Shown: positions 47,559-59,923, numbered from the stretch's first letter. The stretch: 64,000 nucleotides of DNA from Gyrodactylus bullatarudis (GCA_012064415.1 SSNU01000041.1:298436-362435); one strand, 5' to 3'. Program-made: numbers and translations. The notes: generated by a model not told the origin, from the sequence alone.

Positions 47559-48621
47559 ATGCGAGAACAAAAAGATTTGTACAATGACTTTTTGTCTGTT
47601 TTTGATCGATATAAAAATTTTCTATCATTCCTCGAGGAGATTCTGCTATGGGAAGAGTATACAAAAAGTATCATCGTATACCTATTAATTCATTTTACAT
47701 TCTGGTAATTTTCTTGAACTTATACATTTATTATCTAGGAAACTGATTTATTTTCCCTACAGTTATCTCTTTCTGATTGCAATTATTTTTTTAGTCTACT
47801 TCCTTTATGAATTGTTTGCTAGCATTTTCAAGTTCAGTTTATTTTCCGTTCGCTCAGCTCCTCCACGTATCTTGAACTCAAATAAAATGGCTTTATATGC
47901 TTCAAGAGTATTCTATTTTATATTTTCAATTTCAAACAAGCTTGTTAAATTTCGCAATGTGACTCCCATTGGCTTTTACATATTTGCAATGTCTAGTGGT
48001 TTCTCATTCATACAATTGTCCTATTATATAAATGGAATTTTCATATCATACTCCCTCCTCAATGCTTTGCTTACAATTCCAGTTATTCGTTTCCATCAAA
48101 TTCATTTAACACTATGGAGATATATTAAACCTTACATTGACTCATTAGAGGCTGAATTTGATAAACATCAACTAGAAGAGCCTGGTGCTGCTGAAAAACA
48201 AGAGACCCAAATTGCATCTGAAATTATATTCAATGGTGTACCTCTGAGCGGAAAGAATTTAGACGAATTCAAGGACTGGGTTGATAAGATATCTTTCGGA
48301 AATTTTGACATTATCAGTAATTTTTCTGAAACTGACCCTGAGAATTTTGATAATACAAATGATTTTATGAACAAGAGTCGGGTAAAGAATGACGAAACTC
48401 TTACCATAATCACCAATGACGTAATGAAAGAAAAAGATGCCGATGATTTATCATTCTGGATCGATCGTTTTATGGAAGGTCGAGAAAATGAATCTTTCGA
48501 TGAAAATTTCATCATCGATGGTAGCAATCTCAGAGGTAAAGGCACCGCATGGTTGGAAAATTCAACTGAAGATGATTCTGAATTAGAGATGGATGAAGTA
48601 ATGTTCCCTAATCTAAAATAA
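47559..48621 (+). CDS. RETREG/FAM134-like ER-phagy receptor
   Basis: Two exons, 47559-47704 and 47739-48621, 342 aa (an alternative acceptor at 47762 would drop eight residues, also in frame). The reticulon-homology region is formed by two hydrophobic hairpins: LLWEEYTKSIIVYLLIHFTFW with LFLIAIIFLVYFLYELF, and GFYIFAMSSGFSFI with SYSLLNALLTIPVIRFHQ. The opening LLWEEYTKS fits the LLSWENPRRS motif of FAM134. The cytosolic C-terminal half is acidic; it holds SFWIDRF and ends EMDEVMFPNLK, where FPNL after an acidic run could be an LC3-interacting motif. RETREG proteins curve ER sheets and recruit them to autophagosomes. ARL6IP1-type or other reticulon-like proteins are alternatives. Confidence 0.68.
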
Positions 48622-48985
48622 ACTAAAATATTTTGCATTTATAATGAGTACTTTTTTATTTACTTATTATTTCTGAATATTTCATACAGCATTAGTATTA
48701 CACAGTAGTACAGTTATAATTCACCTATATCAACTTGCCATACTATATATTATACAATGTATACATACATGTTGTTATCTGCTACAGGTTTCACTAAATT
48801 GTATCTAGAATTTAATTCTACATATTGATTTATCAGAAATAATAGTATGTCTCTCTTCAATAACTACTGTAGAATCGATTGATTAGTTAACCTCAAATCA
48901 AATAATACAAATCTTGAATCTTGGACAGGAATAAATCCCCTGACTACAGTAGTTGCTGACTACAATCTTTAGTAGAACAACTGAA

Positions 48986-49987
48986 TTAATTGAAAAAGTT
49001 ATAATTTACATCAATCTTTTTATTGAGTTCATTCTTTATCTGATTTATTACCAGTCTAAGATAACCGACTCCAGAATCGATTTCAGCAAAGCTTACAATC
49101 AAAAGAACATTGAGTACGAGTAAAACAATAAAGATGACAGTAAGACTAATTAAGTAGGCCAAGACAAAGTTTGTCCAAATCTTTATGGCGTTCAGGAAGA
49201 TTTGACAGCAACCCTCAAGTGGACCGTGGACCTTTGGCTCAATGTTTGATGTGATATCGTGATGAGATAATCTAAGACACGTCTTGGGACTCTGACAACA
49301 ACTGAGAACTGTTGGGGCCCATGCGTATTCGTGGAGGCTTTTGGAGCCACAGCACAAAAGTTCATTCATTATTGTACGAATGTCGGATAGGTTTCTGTTC
49401 TTGCTTAGCATAGAGGTCATATCATCGCAGTGATCATTGACTAGGGTTGAATGAACAATGCCAGCTGTCAGGCTAACAACTAGCAATGTTAAAGTCAGAC
49501 AGGTCAACATGAATAGGCCTACTGCCAAGAGGAGTCTGTTTTGTATTATAGAACCGACTAGATTTATTGTCCCGATGATAAAGAGACATAATCCAATGGA
49601 GAATATTATCAGACGGTAGACGGGACTATTTGCGTGATCGGAGACATTAACTCGAACCTGCCAATCAACCAAATCATCCTGGAGAGGTTTTGATAGTCCA
49701 GAGATGATACGAACTACTTGCTTTGTTTCCAGCACACGAAAATAGGTAATGCATCCAAACGACATGAAAACAATCGATATGCTCATCATGAGGATGCCGA
49801 GACCTGAGAGGGAAACACTGAAAGCTCTACCGATTATCTCATCACTCTTTGCTCCATCGTTACAATCATACTCCACTTGTTGTATCATGTCGTTTGCATT
49901 AATCTCTTCAGTTTCATGTTCAATGACAATTGGTCCTTGGATTGGAAAGGGAAACGGATTTCTGTTGACTTCATACACCTGCTCCAT
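48986..49987 (-). CDS. Tetraspanin
   Basis: Single exon, 333 aa. It has four membrane spans (around LGILMMSISIVFMSF, LIIFSIGLCLFIIGTINLVG, LLAVGLFMLTCLTLTLL and FVLAYLISLTVIFIVLL) and a large extracellular loop with the hallmark CCG (ELLCCGSKS) plus SCC and GCCQ cysteines. Tetraspanins organise membrane microdomains. The N-terminal cytoplasmic part is unusually long (about 55-60 residues; typical is ~10) and acidic. A specific family member could not be assigned. Confidence 0.88.
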   Translation of the reverse strand: MEQVYEVNRNPFPFPIQGPIVIEHETEEINANDMIQQVEYDCNDGAKSDEIIGRAFSVSLSGLGILMMSISIVFMSFGCITYFRVLETKQVVRIISGLSKPLQDDLVDWQVRVNVSDHANSPVYRLIIFSIGLCLFIIGTINLVGSIIQNRLLLAVGLFMLTCLTLTLLVVSLTAGIVHSTLVNDHCDDMTSMLSKNRNLSDIRTIMNELLCCGSKSLHEYAWAPTVLSCCQSPKTCLRLSHHDITSNIEPKVHGPLEGCCQIFLNAIKIWTNFVLAYLISLTVIFIVLLVLNVLLIVSFAEIDSGVGYLRLVINQIKNELNKKIDVNYNFFN

Positions 49988-50623
49988 TTAAAGTTGACTA
50001 ATAGTCAGAATATATAGATACAGATTTGCAGCAACTAAACTACACTATTATGCATAATGTGTCTTTTAATCACTCAACAAAGTTATTTCTTTCAATAAGT
50101 CTGACTGAGCGTGTAGTGGTAGAAAACACTGTTTTTGTGTGTGTCTGCTTCACTTATTTTTTTGTATTATTTATGTACAGTCCGTCTATACGCAATGCAT
50201 GTTTATTTTGTAGTAGTCTCAATGAGAGTGTGTAATTTCTCTTTGCATTTTCTGTGTGTTGTACTTGTCTATTCTAATAATTACAGATGCAGCAGTTAGT
50301 TAGTTCAAGGCGTGGAACACTAAAGAAATTACTTGTTTCCGGACAAGCCCTTCTTACTCATAAGCATACACAAGTATAAAATTAACTGCTCTGCTAATCT
50401 GTACTCATATCTTTTATGATTATAATCAATCTGTACACGATAAGGTTTTCATTTGTCAAGACTTTAAAATGTATTTTCATCACACCTCAACTAACAATTG
50501 GATTTCGTAATTTTCCAGTATTTTCTCTGATTCATCAAGATTGAAAGTACTCTTGCTTTTATTAGATAGTCTTGTTAAAAATACATAAATAAAGAATTAT
50601 TATTGATGGCTACTCTCTCGAGT
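49988..50623. other. Intergenic DNA, tetraspanin 5' flank
   Basis: 636 bp; a plus-strand frame at 50026-50235 is hydrophobic by T-richness and is not taken as a gene. Confidence 0.5.
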
Positions 50624-51698
50624 TTAGTATTCAAAAACTCCCTTGAACAGTTTATTCTCTCCAATGAGGGAACGAGTGGTCGATTCCTCTTTGCATAGGC
50701 CCATGTCAAAATCTACAGTCAGCATTTCTTCATTTCCTAATCTTGGGCAAAATTGAATCAAATCTTGTGAGTAAAATTCGCCCAGTGTAACAGTTTCTTT
50801 TCTTGGCTTTCTACCAGCAGTGAAACTAGCAAGATATCCTCCCTTTGTCCCCAATGGTTGTATATCATTGCTATTAAGATGATAATTTCCAAAGAAAACA
50901 GTAGGCATATTCGAGTCTAGCAGACCCATTAGTAGCTGATTGGCCTCTTTCATTTGTTCGAATCTTAGCTCAGCATCTTTAACGTAAAAGTGAGCATTTA
51001 TAATCATTACAGTTTCCCCTCGAACTTTAGTTTGGTAGACAATAAATCCATATTTACCATCGGGATAATTTTCATTGGATTCATCCTTGAAGAAATGTTT
51101 CAACACCTCAGCCTGAGGATTTCTTGTCGCTATGAATAGGCCAGAGGACTCCATGAAGGCAGGAATATGACTAAACTGTCCCCATCCGTAGTAGTCAAAT
51201 AGTGAGTACATTGGAATTTGTTTGGTACAGCCCGCCACGTAGGCACCTTGCAGGATGATAATGTCTGCATCCTTATGCTGCAGGGACAATTCTAAAATAA
51301 GAATTAGAATGATTAGTTTAACCTTTTGGGATTCTGCAGGTTTTTTCCATATGTCCATCGTAGGGGGAGGGATAATGCTCCTCATCTATCGGTGTTACTC
51401 CAAGGTCGAGGGCCACAACCCTTAATTGATTCAGGGGGGTCCTTTCTTTAGATCTCTCCGCTTGGTGGCCAGATATCTTGCAGAGTACTGTCCGCCCAGT
51501 TACACATGGGATATAACTATCATCGAATCTTGAAGAGGCTGCATATTCAAAACCGAGTCTAGCACAACTATCTGATGTGGAATGACAAAAGGGGGCTAAG
51601 CCTATCCATTCTTGGGTTTTTAGCGCGTCCGACAAACTTGAACTAATTAAAAATAGCAATGAAAAATTAATCATTAGTATTCCTCTTCTCTTTATCAT
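50624..51698 (-). CDS. Secreted sphingomyelinase-C-like protein lacking catalytic residues
   Basis: Exons 51698-51323 and 51291-50624, intron 31 nt; 347 aa. A signal peptide (MINFSLLFLISSSLSDA) is followed by the pre-domain typical of secreted neutral sphingomyelinases (DSCARLGFEYAASSRFD, IPCVTGRTVLCK) and an endonuclease/exonuclease/phosphatase-like fold. The metal-binding Glu expected in the NEV motif is replaced (LQGAY, Gly141), the GDFN loop reads GNYH (260-263), and no terminal SDH motif is found; only NAH (224-226) remains. The fold is kept but hydrolysis is unlikely, so a binding or scavenging role outside the cell is an inference. The family call comes from motif order; overall identity is low. 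Confidence 0.72.
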
Positions 51699-52501
51699 CG
51701 GATTAAATCACCTTCTTTATATATAATATATTCCTGTTTATTCACCTGTTCTGATTTTATGTAAATGGAAAATGTAAATATTCCAAGCAATATCTTGCTT
51801 GTAATTCTATTAGCAAGTTTCCAATTATTATGTATTTGAACTAGGCCCAACTACTTTGTAGAATGAACTCAGAAAGAAAAATATTTGTCAGCAAACAGAA
51901 CAAGCTATATGCATGTAAAGTTAAAATCCAATACCTAAATACAGTACTACGTGTTGGTAGTGCTGGCTTACATATAATCTGCATTTAATTTAGTGCCCTA
52001 ATGGTTCCTATTTTTATTCATCATTCATTACATTGTATATCTAGTCGGTCGAGGTTCAACTATTGAGCTTCTGTGGTAGTACTGTACAATACATACGTTG
52101 TATTCTCTGTTGGAATAGTGAAGAGAGGCACAATGTAAACCTTTCATGTTTGCTGAAGAAGAAGAAGAAGAAGAAGAAGAAGAAGAGAAAAACCATCTCT
52201 TGTAACTTGTAGTTTGATTAATCAATTCTCGTTACTTGATCGAAATGAGATTCTCCATTAGCATAACAACTTTTACATCGAAGAGATCAATGATTACAGT
52301 TTCTGTTTTCATGTTCCTTTCAATTCGAATTGAATAATAAATTGGAAATATATGTAGGATCTGTATTACTTTCACAAGAGAGAAGTGCATGTAGTTTTTT
52401 CCCATTGAAAACTATAATACAGAAGATGTATTTATTATACATGTTGAATAGTAATGAGGAATAATCGGTTCATTAAATAAAATAAAATAATAATAAATAA
52501 T
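51699..52501. other. Intergenic DNA with GAA microsatellite
   Basis: About 0.8 kb without a gene. A (GAA)n tract of about 32 nt starts at 52155. Confidence 0.6.
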
Positions 52502-55485
52502 TCAGTCAATAATTTTCAGTTTCTTGGCCATTCTGCTTACACGATACTTGATATTCTCCTGCATCAGATTGAAGCACATAGCGACCATGGCCAATCCAAT
52601 TATGAGATAGAATAAAAGAAAAATTTGTATTGTTGGCTTCCACTTCTCTTCAGGACTACCTGGTACTATATCACCAAAGCCAACAGTCGTCAGGGTTATG
52701 AATATGAAATAGATTGCATCAGAGAATGTCCAAGACTCCTCAATGGCATAGATGAACGCACCAGTCAGTAGATAAATCACTAGGATGATTAATGTAAGCC
52801 AGTTGGGAACATTGATTTGAACTATACCTGAGCTGTTCTCATGATGGCGCATGTAGGCCTTCATTATGAATGAGGAGTTTCTCGCCATCTTACGATCCTT
52901 AGAGACTTTGGATATTTCCTTTCGAAGAATTGGCTTGTACACAGGCGCCTTATTCTCTTCCAAAGATTCATCGAGTACTAGAGTTGTCTGAATTTTACGA
53001 TTCGGTTGTTCCATTGGACTGGAAATGTTCCCCTCTTCAGTTATTGAGGCCAAAGCAGTATCGAGAACAGGACTCACCTTTGGGAAGGTCTTCCCGTGTA
53101 GAGGAGCATTTGATTTTTTTCGACGTTTCCGATTGATTTCCTCATGGTACTCATTAGTGAGCTTGTAACAAGTTAGCTTGTAGGAAAGTTTTACTACATC
53201 CGCCATAAAGTTACCCAAATTTGCTAGAAACAACAGCATCAACGGTATACCGAATATAGCATAAAAGATTGTCGTAATTTTCCCGGGAACAGTTTTTGGT
53301 ACAAGATTTCCGTACCCTAAAAATGCAGAAAAGTAACTAGATGAGAAAATCCTCCGTTATCCAATGATACTCATGCGTTCTCAAAAACAGGGGGAGTAGT
53401 AAAACCCGAGGACTGAATTAAGGATTTTTTGGAACTCTCATTGATTAATTCAAATACTGCAAGAGGCTGCAAGTACAATCAATACAGTATCATTTATTAC
53501 GCCGATGAATAGAGGAATGTTTTTGAACATTTTTTCTATTCAGCCAAAGTGACCCTTAGTATTTCCTTTATTGAAATAGTTGAAATTATTAGAATTCAAG
53601 AAATTATAAATAGTTTCCACTCTACATAGAACTCTGTTGGTATGCCAGATAAGAATGTGAGAGAAAGAAAAAATTCCTTCCAAATATACAGATGAATATG
53701 ATGAAAAGAGGTTTTTACCTATAAAAAACACTTGGATCTCCTATCTAATATATGTAATAAACATAATTTCTAAAGGTTATTCCTCTCCGTTGATTTGATG
53801 CATGGCTAAATATAGAAAAATTTTCAACAAGGCAATTATCAGGATCAGGAATAATAATAGAATTATACAAAAATTATGGCAGCTAGTACAGTTTGGAATA
53901 AAAGAGTTGGCAAGATGTATAATTTCTATCTATACAGGTTGGCGTGGAAAGACACGTGTCCATTCTCGAGAATTAATGAGCTTAAATAAACAGAGAGGCA
54001 TATGAGTGAAAGCATAGCATTGATTGGACTAGACAGGAAGATTGCTTACACAAGATCTGCTAATTTGAATTTTGGCTCCTAATTTACAAACAATCTTTAA
54101 TTTCTTTTTTCTTAAACAGGAAATATTGTATCAGGTATCAGATGTACTTGTTGTCTGTACTCTCAAAAGAGGCTTGCTACTGTTGATAATGAAAAACAAC
54201 ATTGACTTTTTTACATGCGAATAACTCGTTCATTTATCCAAGTGGCTAATGAAAAGGTTTTTAATCATTCCTCCCCAAAATGTCATGTTAAAGGGGAAGG
54301 AACTAAAAATAGATTTGCCGGACTAGACTTGGACTGTAATACATTATGAAATCGATGAAATTTAACATAAGCCAAGAAGAGATTTAATTTTGAACTGCAT
54401 ACTACAAGGAATTTGATTTCCTCAAAGTCTGGAAACAGAGAGAGAGAGAGAGAGAACCACTGTATGAATCAAGTACGGTACAAAGGTTAAAGGCTACATT
54501 ATGATTGTAGTAGATATGATCATCGAGATCAATCAACGTGGCCTTTGAACTATTAGAATGCTTCAGACGAATTGAGAGAATCTCTTGGCCATTCATAAGA
54601 GAGATAGAGATAGTGTGTGTCCTGATATATGTACATATATATACTGACCGAGTGTGAGAAAATAATGATATTACTGTACTCACCAATTGTAGTTATAACA
54701 GTGATTGTGAATAACAATGACTGTGATATTGACCAGACATTTTGTGTGATTTCGTCATTCTTGCAGTTGACCGTATCGTTGGAACAACTTTTTAGCATAT
54801 GATTAAAGATGAAATCTTCACTATCCGGAGGTTTATTAATCAACTCGATATAATGATTCAGTTGAGATTCATACCTCCAACCACTCACGAAAGCTGCATA
54901 GATTTTCTTCTTGAACGAATCGAGCAATTCAATGAGGTCCTTCAAGTTGGTTAGGAAATACTTTTCATTCATAAGATTATCATGGCTTTTCAGCTGAGCA
55001 TTGAGGTTGTCGAGGAAACTGTCGAAATTGTGTTGTGTCAGATTACTGCCTAGCTTTTTCATTTCCCTCATCAATTTCTCAAAAGCATAAGACTGGCCAA
55101 TTTTGAAGTTGATCTTTTCACTCTGAGAACCTATGACCTCTTCCTTGCTAAGAGACTTTAACAAGTAGGCCTGCTTGAGAATCATAATCTCGTCCTGTTT
55201 GAAGTCGTTCATCTTCTCAATCAGGTTATCGTAGTAAGGTTTTTGTTCGATTCGTTGAAATAGGAAAGCTCCACATATCGTATAGGCAACGACAAGAAAG
55301 AGTAGTCCGATTTGAGTGAAAAATAAGGCGATAAACCTCTTCAAGAGCTTGACTAGTCTGAAGCGTCTAAAGCTCGATTTAGAGATGCTATAGCGCCTGA
55401 GGATGGAAGGTGTATTGCTGATATTCCATTCGGAGGTTGTAGAATACGTAGAGGAAATCCTTTCACTCTTGTTAGATGTCGACAT
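52502..55485 (-). CDS. Two-pore-domain (K2P) potassium channel with enlarged cap
   Basis: Exons 55485-54684 and 53316-52502, separated by a 1367-nt intron that splits the first selectivity filter; 538 aa. TM1 is at about 51-77 (FFTQIGLLFLVVAYTICGAFLF). Filters are TTIGYG (265-270) and TTVGFG (477-482), followed by the expected NLVP and DIVPG. TM2 includes YAIFGIPLMLLFLANLG, the classic K2P string. Two size anomalies: about 170 residues separate TM1 from pore helix 1 (usual cap about 60), and about 125 cytosolic residues lie between TM2 and TM3. The extracellular insert is helical with sequons (SNLTQH, SNDTVN). The tail after TM4 is short. These are background K+ channels; the subtype cannot be named. 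Confidence 0.93.
54437..54455. repeat. (GA)n microsatellite in the K2P intron
   Basis: Short alternating GA run within the 1367-nt K2P intron; nothing else is recognised there. Confidence 0.6.
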
Positions 55486-55903
55486 GCACCACCTCCTTCA
55501 AGAATGGAACAACAACTGTAACAACTTTTGAATATTTACCTCCTGTCCAAATATACATTATGTATTATATTACTGTATCAGTTTCCTAATATGCTAACAT
55601 GTTAGGCCAATCAAATCAAAGATTGGGCAATAATTCACATTACACAGGATTTTTGTAATGATTATTTTCTTTATTTCTGAATTTATTCCTCCTTCTATGA
55701 ATAATAATAATCATTTTTATTTCTACAATCAAGAGAGTCCATACATTCTACTCTGTGTTAGTGTGTGTGGGCGTTGTGGACAGGGGTTGAAATGACATTG
55801 AATGTTAACTTGGTTTGATGAGAATGGTCAAATTCAATAAGAAATTGAACAGTCTAATGATGTAGATGGGGAATGATCCACAGGCACACGGCCATAGACA
55901 CAT
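55486..55903. other. Intergenic between K2P start and iRhom stop
   Basis: 418 bp, no gene; K2P 5' flank and iRhom 3' flank on the same strand. Confidence 0.5.
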
Positions 55904-58900
55904 TCAGAGGCAATCATTGATATCGATAATTTCCCTTTTCGGTTCCTTTTCCATAAAATCTTGACACATGTCAGGAATTAACATGAAACAAGTTAAGTAC
56001 TTGAAATTGCCCAATTTTACATCGAGATTTCCAGCAAAGAAAAAGAATGCGAGGAGAACGATTAGGAGAAATATCACCAAACTTCCTATGGTAATGACAA
56101 TCACTCGTCCAATTTTGATGTCGCTGTTCAAAATTTTAACTTTAAAATCAAACACACATAACATAATCTGGTTAATAATCTGCCAAATAACTGTGGCTAG
56201 AAGCCATGAATGATAGAATTGTCATCGCATCACTAATGCCATGTCCGAAACCAAGTTCCCTTGCTTACTTTCAGAAAATTATGAATCCCTTCAAAAACAA
56301 AGAAAATTTTTATATCTTTCGAGTCCGTTGAGGAATTTTCCTCAAACGTAGCATAAAATGAAGATTAATAAATTTCTAATCAGAAAAATGCACATTTAAG
56401 TTTAGGAATAACCAAATTATAAAGTCTGTTTGCAAATTTCACTATTTCATTGAGCAGGGTCATAACGATTCCATTTAGAAGATAATTCTCACTCAGAAAA
56501 AAACATGCCCTGAGTCGAATGGAAAATTATTCATTGAATAATAGTCAAAAGAAAATTTCTCAAGTTTTTGAAGGGGTTCATGATTTTCTAAAATATGCAA
56601 CTAAGCATGATTTCCGACATTACGACCATTCATGACCCCTAGCCAGACTACTTTGCCATTTTTGACAATTTGAGAAAAAATACAGTTGATGATTACCCGT
56701 AGACCTTTCTGAACTCTGTATTCATTTCCGACTGATCAAAGGAGAATTGCTTCTGGAGAGATGCAAGATTATTTTTATGTCTGAAACTTCCGAATCCGAT
56801 AAGCGGATGCAAGACACAGGTGATCAAAAGTCCCCCAAGGAAACCCATGATATTGGCAAAGTTGTCAATCCATGGTAGCAAACCGATTATGAACAGGAGG
56901 AGAAGCACAACTAAGTATACCATTAAATTGTAAAAGGGACTATTCAAAATCCTCCAAGATGCACCCAGTTCAACAATGAGACACCCGAGGATTGCAAAAT
57001 TATTTGGAGAGGAGCCTGTCTGAATCTGAAATTTTCATCAAGAGAGAACTTTTAAAGGCAGTAAAAAGCAAATAGTTCAATGTCAAATGCAAATGTTATC
57101 TTTCTGCTCAAGTTATCCCCTATTAGCAGAAGAGGCGAGACACAAGGATCCAGGTTACTTTTCTCAAATACAGTATAAATAGCACACTGTTGAATAAATT
57201 TCTTTGGTTTCAAGTGAACCTTTTCTGTATGGTTTTGTATGATTGTCTTTGGATTAGATCAAAAGCTTACCTTATAAGGAAGTAGGATGCCGGAGAAAAG
57301 ATTTGCCATTGTTCCAGATCCAAAGTAAATAAGAATGACTCGAATTGTCCCGAGAAACTTTTCAATGTTCTTCAAGTGTATCAGATAAATGTATAAATTT
57401 ATAACAAGTTGTATGTAACCAGGGTTTAGTAACTGTGATGTCAGCAGTCGATAGAACTGATTTGGTCTAGTAGAGTCAATGAACGGTATCATACCACATG
57501 TATCCTGAAGACAGTTAACCTCAGAACATAGAAAGGCTTCAGAGTGGTACTTTCCTTCGATGAAACTGCAATGTTCTTTAGTGGTTATGATACAATTGAC
57601 TGATCGTCCGAAGCAACAGGGCCTTCCTAATATTCTACACCTCTAAGAATGTATTCAATAAATATCATGATTCTATAATTATGTAATTGAATTAATTCTC
57701 TTGAACAAAAGAAAATCTTTCGAATTTTATTCGAGTAGAATATTTAATCCTCTATCAAATTTTGCTGAGCTATTTCTTCGATTTTTAATTATTTCTGGTA
57801 GATGTTTGCTAGTTTATTGTATCAGGTTTACACAATGTTTTTTTAATTCTCTCCTGATTTTTGGTTCATTCAGGAGACCTCAACTGTTTTAATAGTACAG
57901 TAGTGTTCATCGAATAAAACAGTCGGGCAAAATAACACTTATTTCATTTAAACTTATCAAGATCATAAAAGTTTGTTCATCTGGTCGAAATAGTAAAAAC
58001 CTGAATATCTGAAATAATTTTCAACATTATTTCTGTGTCACTACTGATGAACCATAAAGAAATGGACAATGTACAATTTATGCTCTAAAAAGTTTATTAT
58101 ACCTCCCTACACAATTCTAAGAGGGTAGAAACAATATGTAAATTTTCGATAGAATCTCTCAAATTTCAAAGTTTCAGATTTTAGATGTGAATGAATCCTT
58201 TTTCCACTATATTCTGAGGTAGTAAAAATGAAACGTTTTTATTGTATTAATAGTAAAAAAATTCATTCAGATCTAAAATCAAGAGTATCCGGAACATTTA
58301 CTAAATCAATTGGAATTTGAGCGATACCATCAAACATGACTGAGAGGTGTTGATTATAACTTTTTGTATTTTCGTCCGAGTTGTAAAATACTTTTTAGAA
58401 TATAAATAATACCTAAATAAAACAATTTATAGCATAACTTTTCAGAATAAATTATCCAGAATTTTATAAATAGAAATAAAATCTTGATAAAAATTTTATC
58501 CAATCTCACTGAATTATTCATGCTGAGGAAATTCAAAAGTTATTTTAATTTGAATATACAAAAACGAGAAACTCACATTAATCTCACATTCATTTGCCAC
58601 GTGAATATTTTGATCTTTAGAAGAAAGGTTCTTCGAAATTGGTGTCCATTCGGAGAGAAACTTTGGGCATTGATCTTTCTTGGAGAGGTGACAATTCCCA
58701 TTATCTAACCGACTACAACATCCTATTCTATGTTTGAAGTTATGATTTATTTATTCCTTACTCTCTTATCTCGCTAGCATAAATTTCCCAGGTTTTCGCA
58801 TTAATGTGATTATCAGCTCTCATACATGGAGGGTATCTCGCGCCAAGTAAAATAAGTGATTTCATACTTGGACCTATGAAGAGATTTCCATAATTCTTAT

Positions 58901-59665
58901 GACACATTGGTTGTATTGCTCCCGAGGGCATTAGAATTTGACTGTTTACCTTGAAAGGAGTCCAAATGGGCGCAATGCCAAAAATAATTGATGCCAATAT
59001 GAGGATCAAAACCTGTACAGAACATAGCCAGTAAGTGAAGTAGGGGAAAAATCCAAACGATTCGTTATCAAGTATTAATGAGTAAACATTTTTTGACTTT
59101 TCATCTTTTTTACTGTCTGAATGAATAAGGTTGAATACCTTCCAAATAGGTCGTTGAGAAATATTTTTACTAATATCTGGATAATTTTGTACTCTTTCAA
59201 AACTGCTTAGTGAATCAGTAGAAAATTCCTGGCTTTCTGGTACACTGGTATTTTCATAGTCAAGCCAAAGATTTTCTGCAGGGTCTTGTGAGGTATCACT
59301 AGAAAAGGGTAGGGAAACTCTTCTTAATTTGAGTCTTGTAGGCCTGTGTAAATATCCTCTTGCTTCTTTATCTCTCTGTAGGCTCAATTTAGAAGAATTA
59401 AACGATTCAATGAAAGTAGAAGAATTGAAAAATCTTGGGCTAGTAGGGATATAATTATTAGTGAGAATACTAAGATTTCTTTCAAGTGGTGATGACGGAA
59501 TAACCTCATTTTCCTTGATAATTAAATCTGACTAATTACCTCTTTGGAGTTGCATATTTTGAGATTACCATGTTGTTCTATATTAAATTTTAATCTACGA
59601 GAATTCCAGTATTCAAGATCTTTATCATTATCCAAGTCCAAGAGAATGTTTGTTCTGTTCAACAT
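55904..59665 (-). CDS. RHBDF: iRhom (inactive rhomboid, RHBDF family)
   Basis: Exons 59665-59540, 59513-58762, 58712-58577, 57642-57271, 57025-56697, 56123-55904; 644 aa. iRhoms escort ADAM17 and EGF-type ligands through the secretory pathway. There is a Ser-rich cytoplasmic N terminus, TM1 with YFTYWLCSVQVLI followed by FGIAP, then a Cys-rich iRhom homology domain (GNCHLSKKDQC, GRPCCFGRSVNCIITTKEHC, CSEVNC..TCGMIPF). The rhomboid core is NQFYRLLTSQLLNPGY, FGSGTMANLFSGILLPYK, and a last helix reaching LTCFMLIPDMCQDF. The GxSG position reads GSSP (466-469), and the catalytic His is Asn520 (IDNFANIMGF), so it is proteolytically dead. The first intron is 26 nt. An EGFR gene lies in the same window, which may be chance. 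Confidence 0.9.
58033..58075. repeat. Dispersed repeat, copy 2, in an iRhom intron
   Basis: Matches 30610-30660 (core gatgaaccataaagaaatg and flanks). It lies inside the 934-nt intron between iRhom exons 3 and 4, suggesting that this intron grew by a Penelope-like insertion. Confidence 0.55.
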
Positions 59666-59923
59666 TGATTTATGACGATACAGTTATCAGGATTTTATTC
59701 GATACAAAATCATAGAATATTTTGCAAGCATAAATTATCTAAACAAAGTCCAGATTGATCTTGCTGAGTCTCAAATCATTTATTTGAAATCAAGAAAAAG
59801 TGCTACCGTAATAGCTAAAACAAATTAAAATTCTATTCGAATTAAATGTCTTTTTTGTTTAAGCTTTCAACTGTAAATACTCTTCTATTGAAAATTAAAT
59901 AAAAAAATGGATTTTACAATGAA
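59666..59923. promoter_or_regulatory. Divergent intergenic region, iRhom / UGCG
   Basis: 258 bp between divergent start codons; no defined element identified. Confidence 0.35.

Noticed and set aside
50026..50235. Hydrophobic plus-strand frame upstream of tetraspanin
   Set aside because: Hydrophobicity comes from T-rich DNA; no conserved motif.
52155..52186. GAA tract as a regulatory or CRISPR-like repeat
   Set aside because: Simple triplet microsatellite with no spacers.
53802..54005. Plus-strand 67-codon frame in the K2P intron
   Set aside because: No homology seen; composition fits chance in AT-rich intron.
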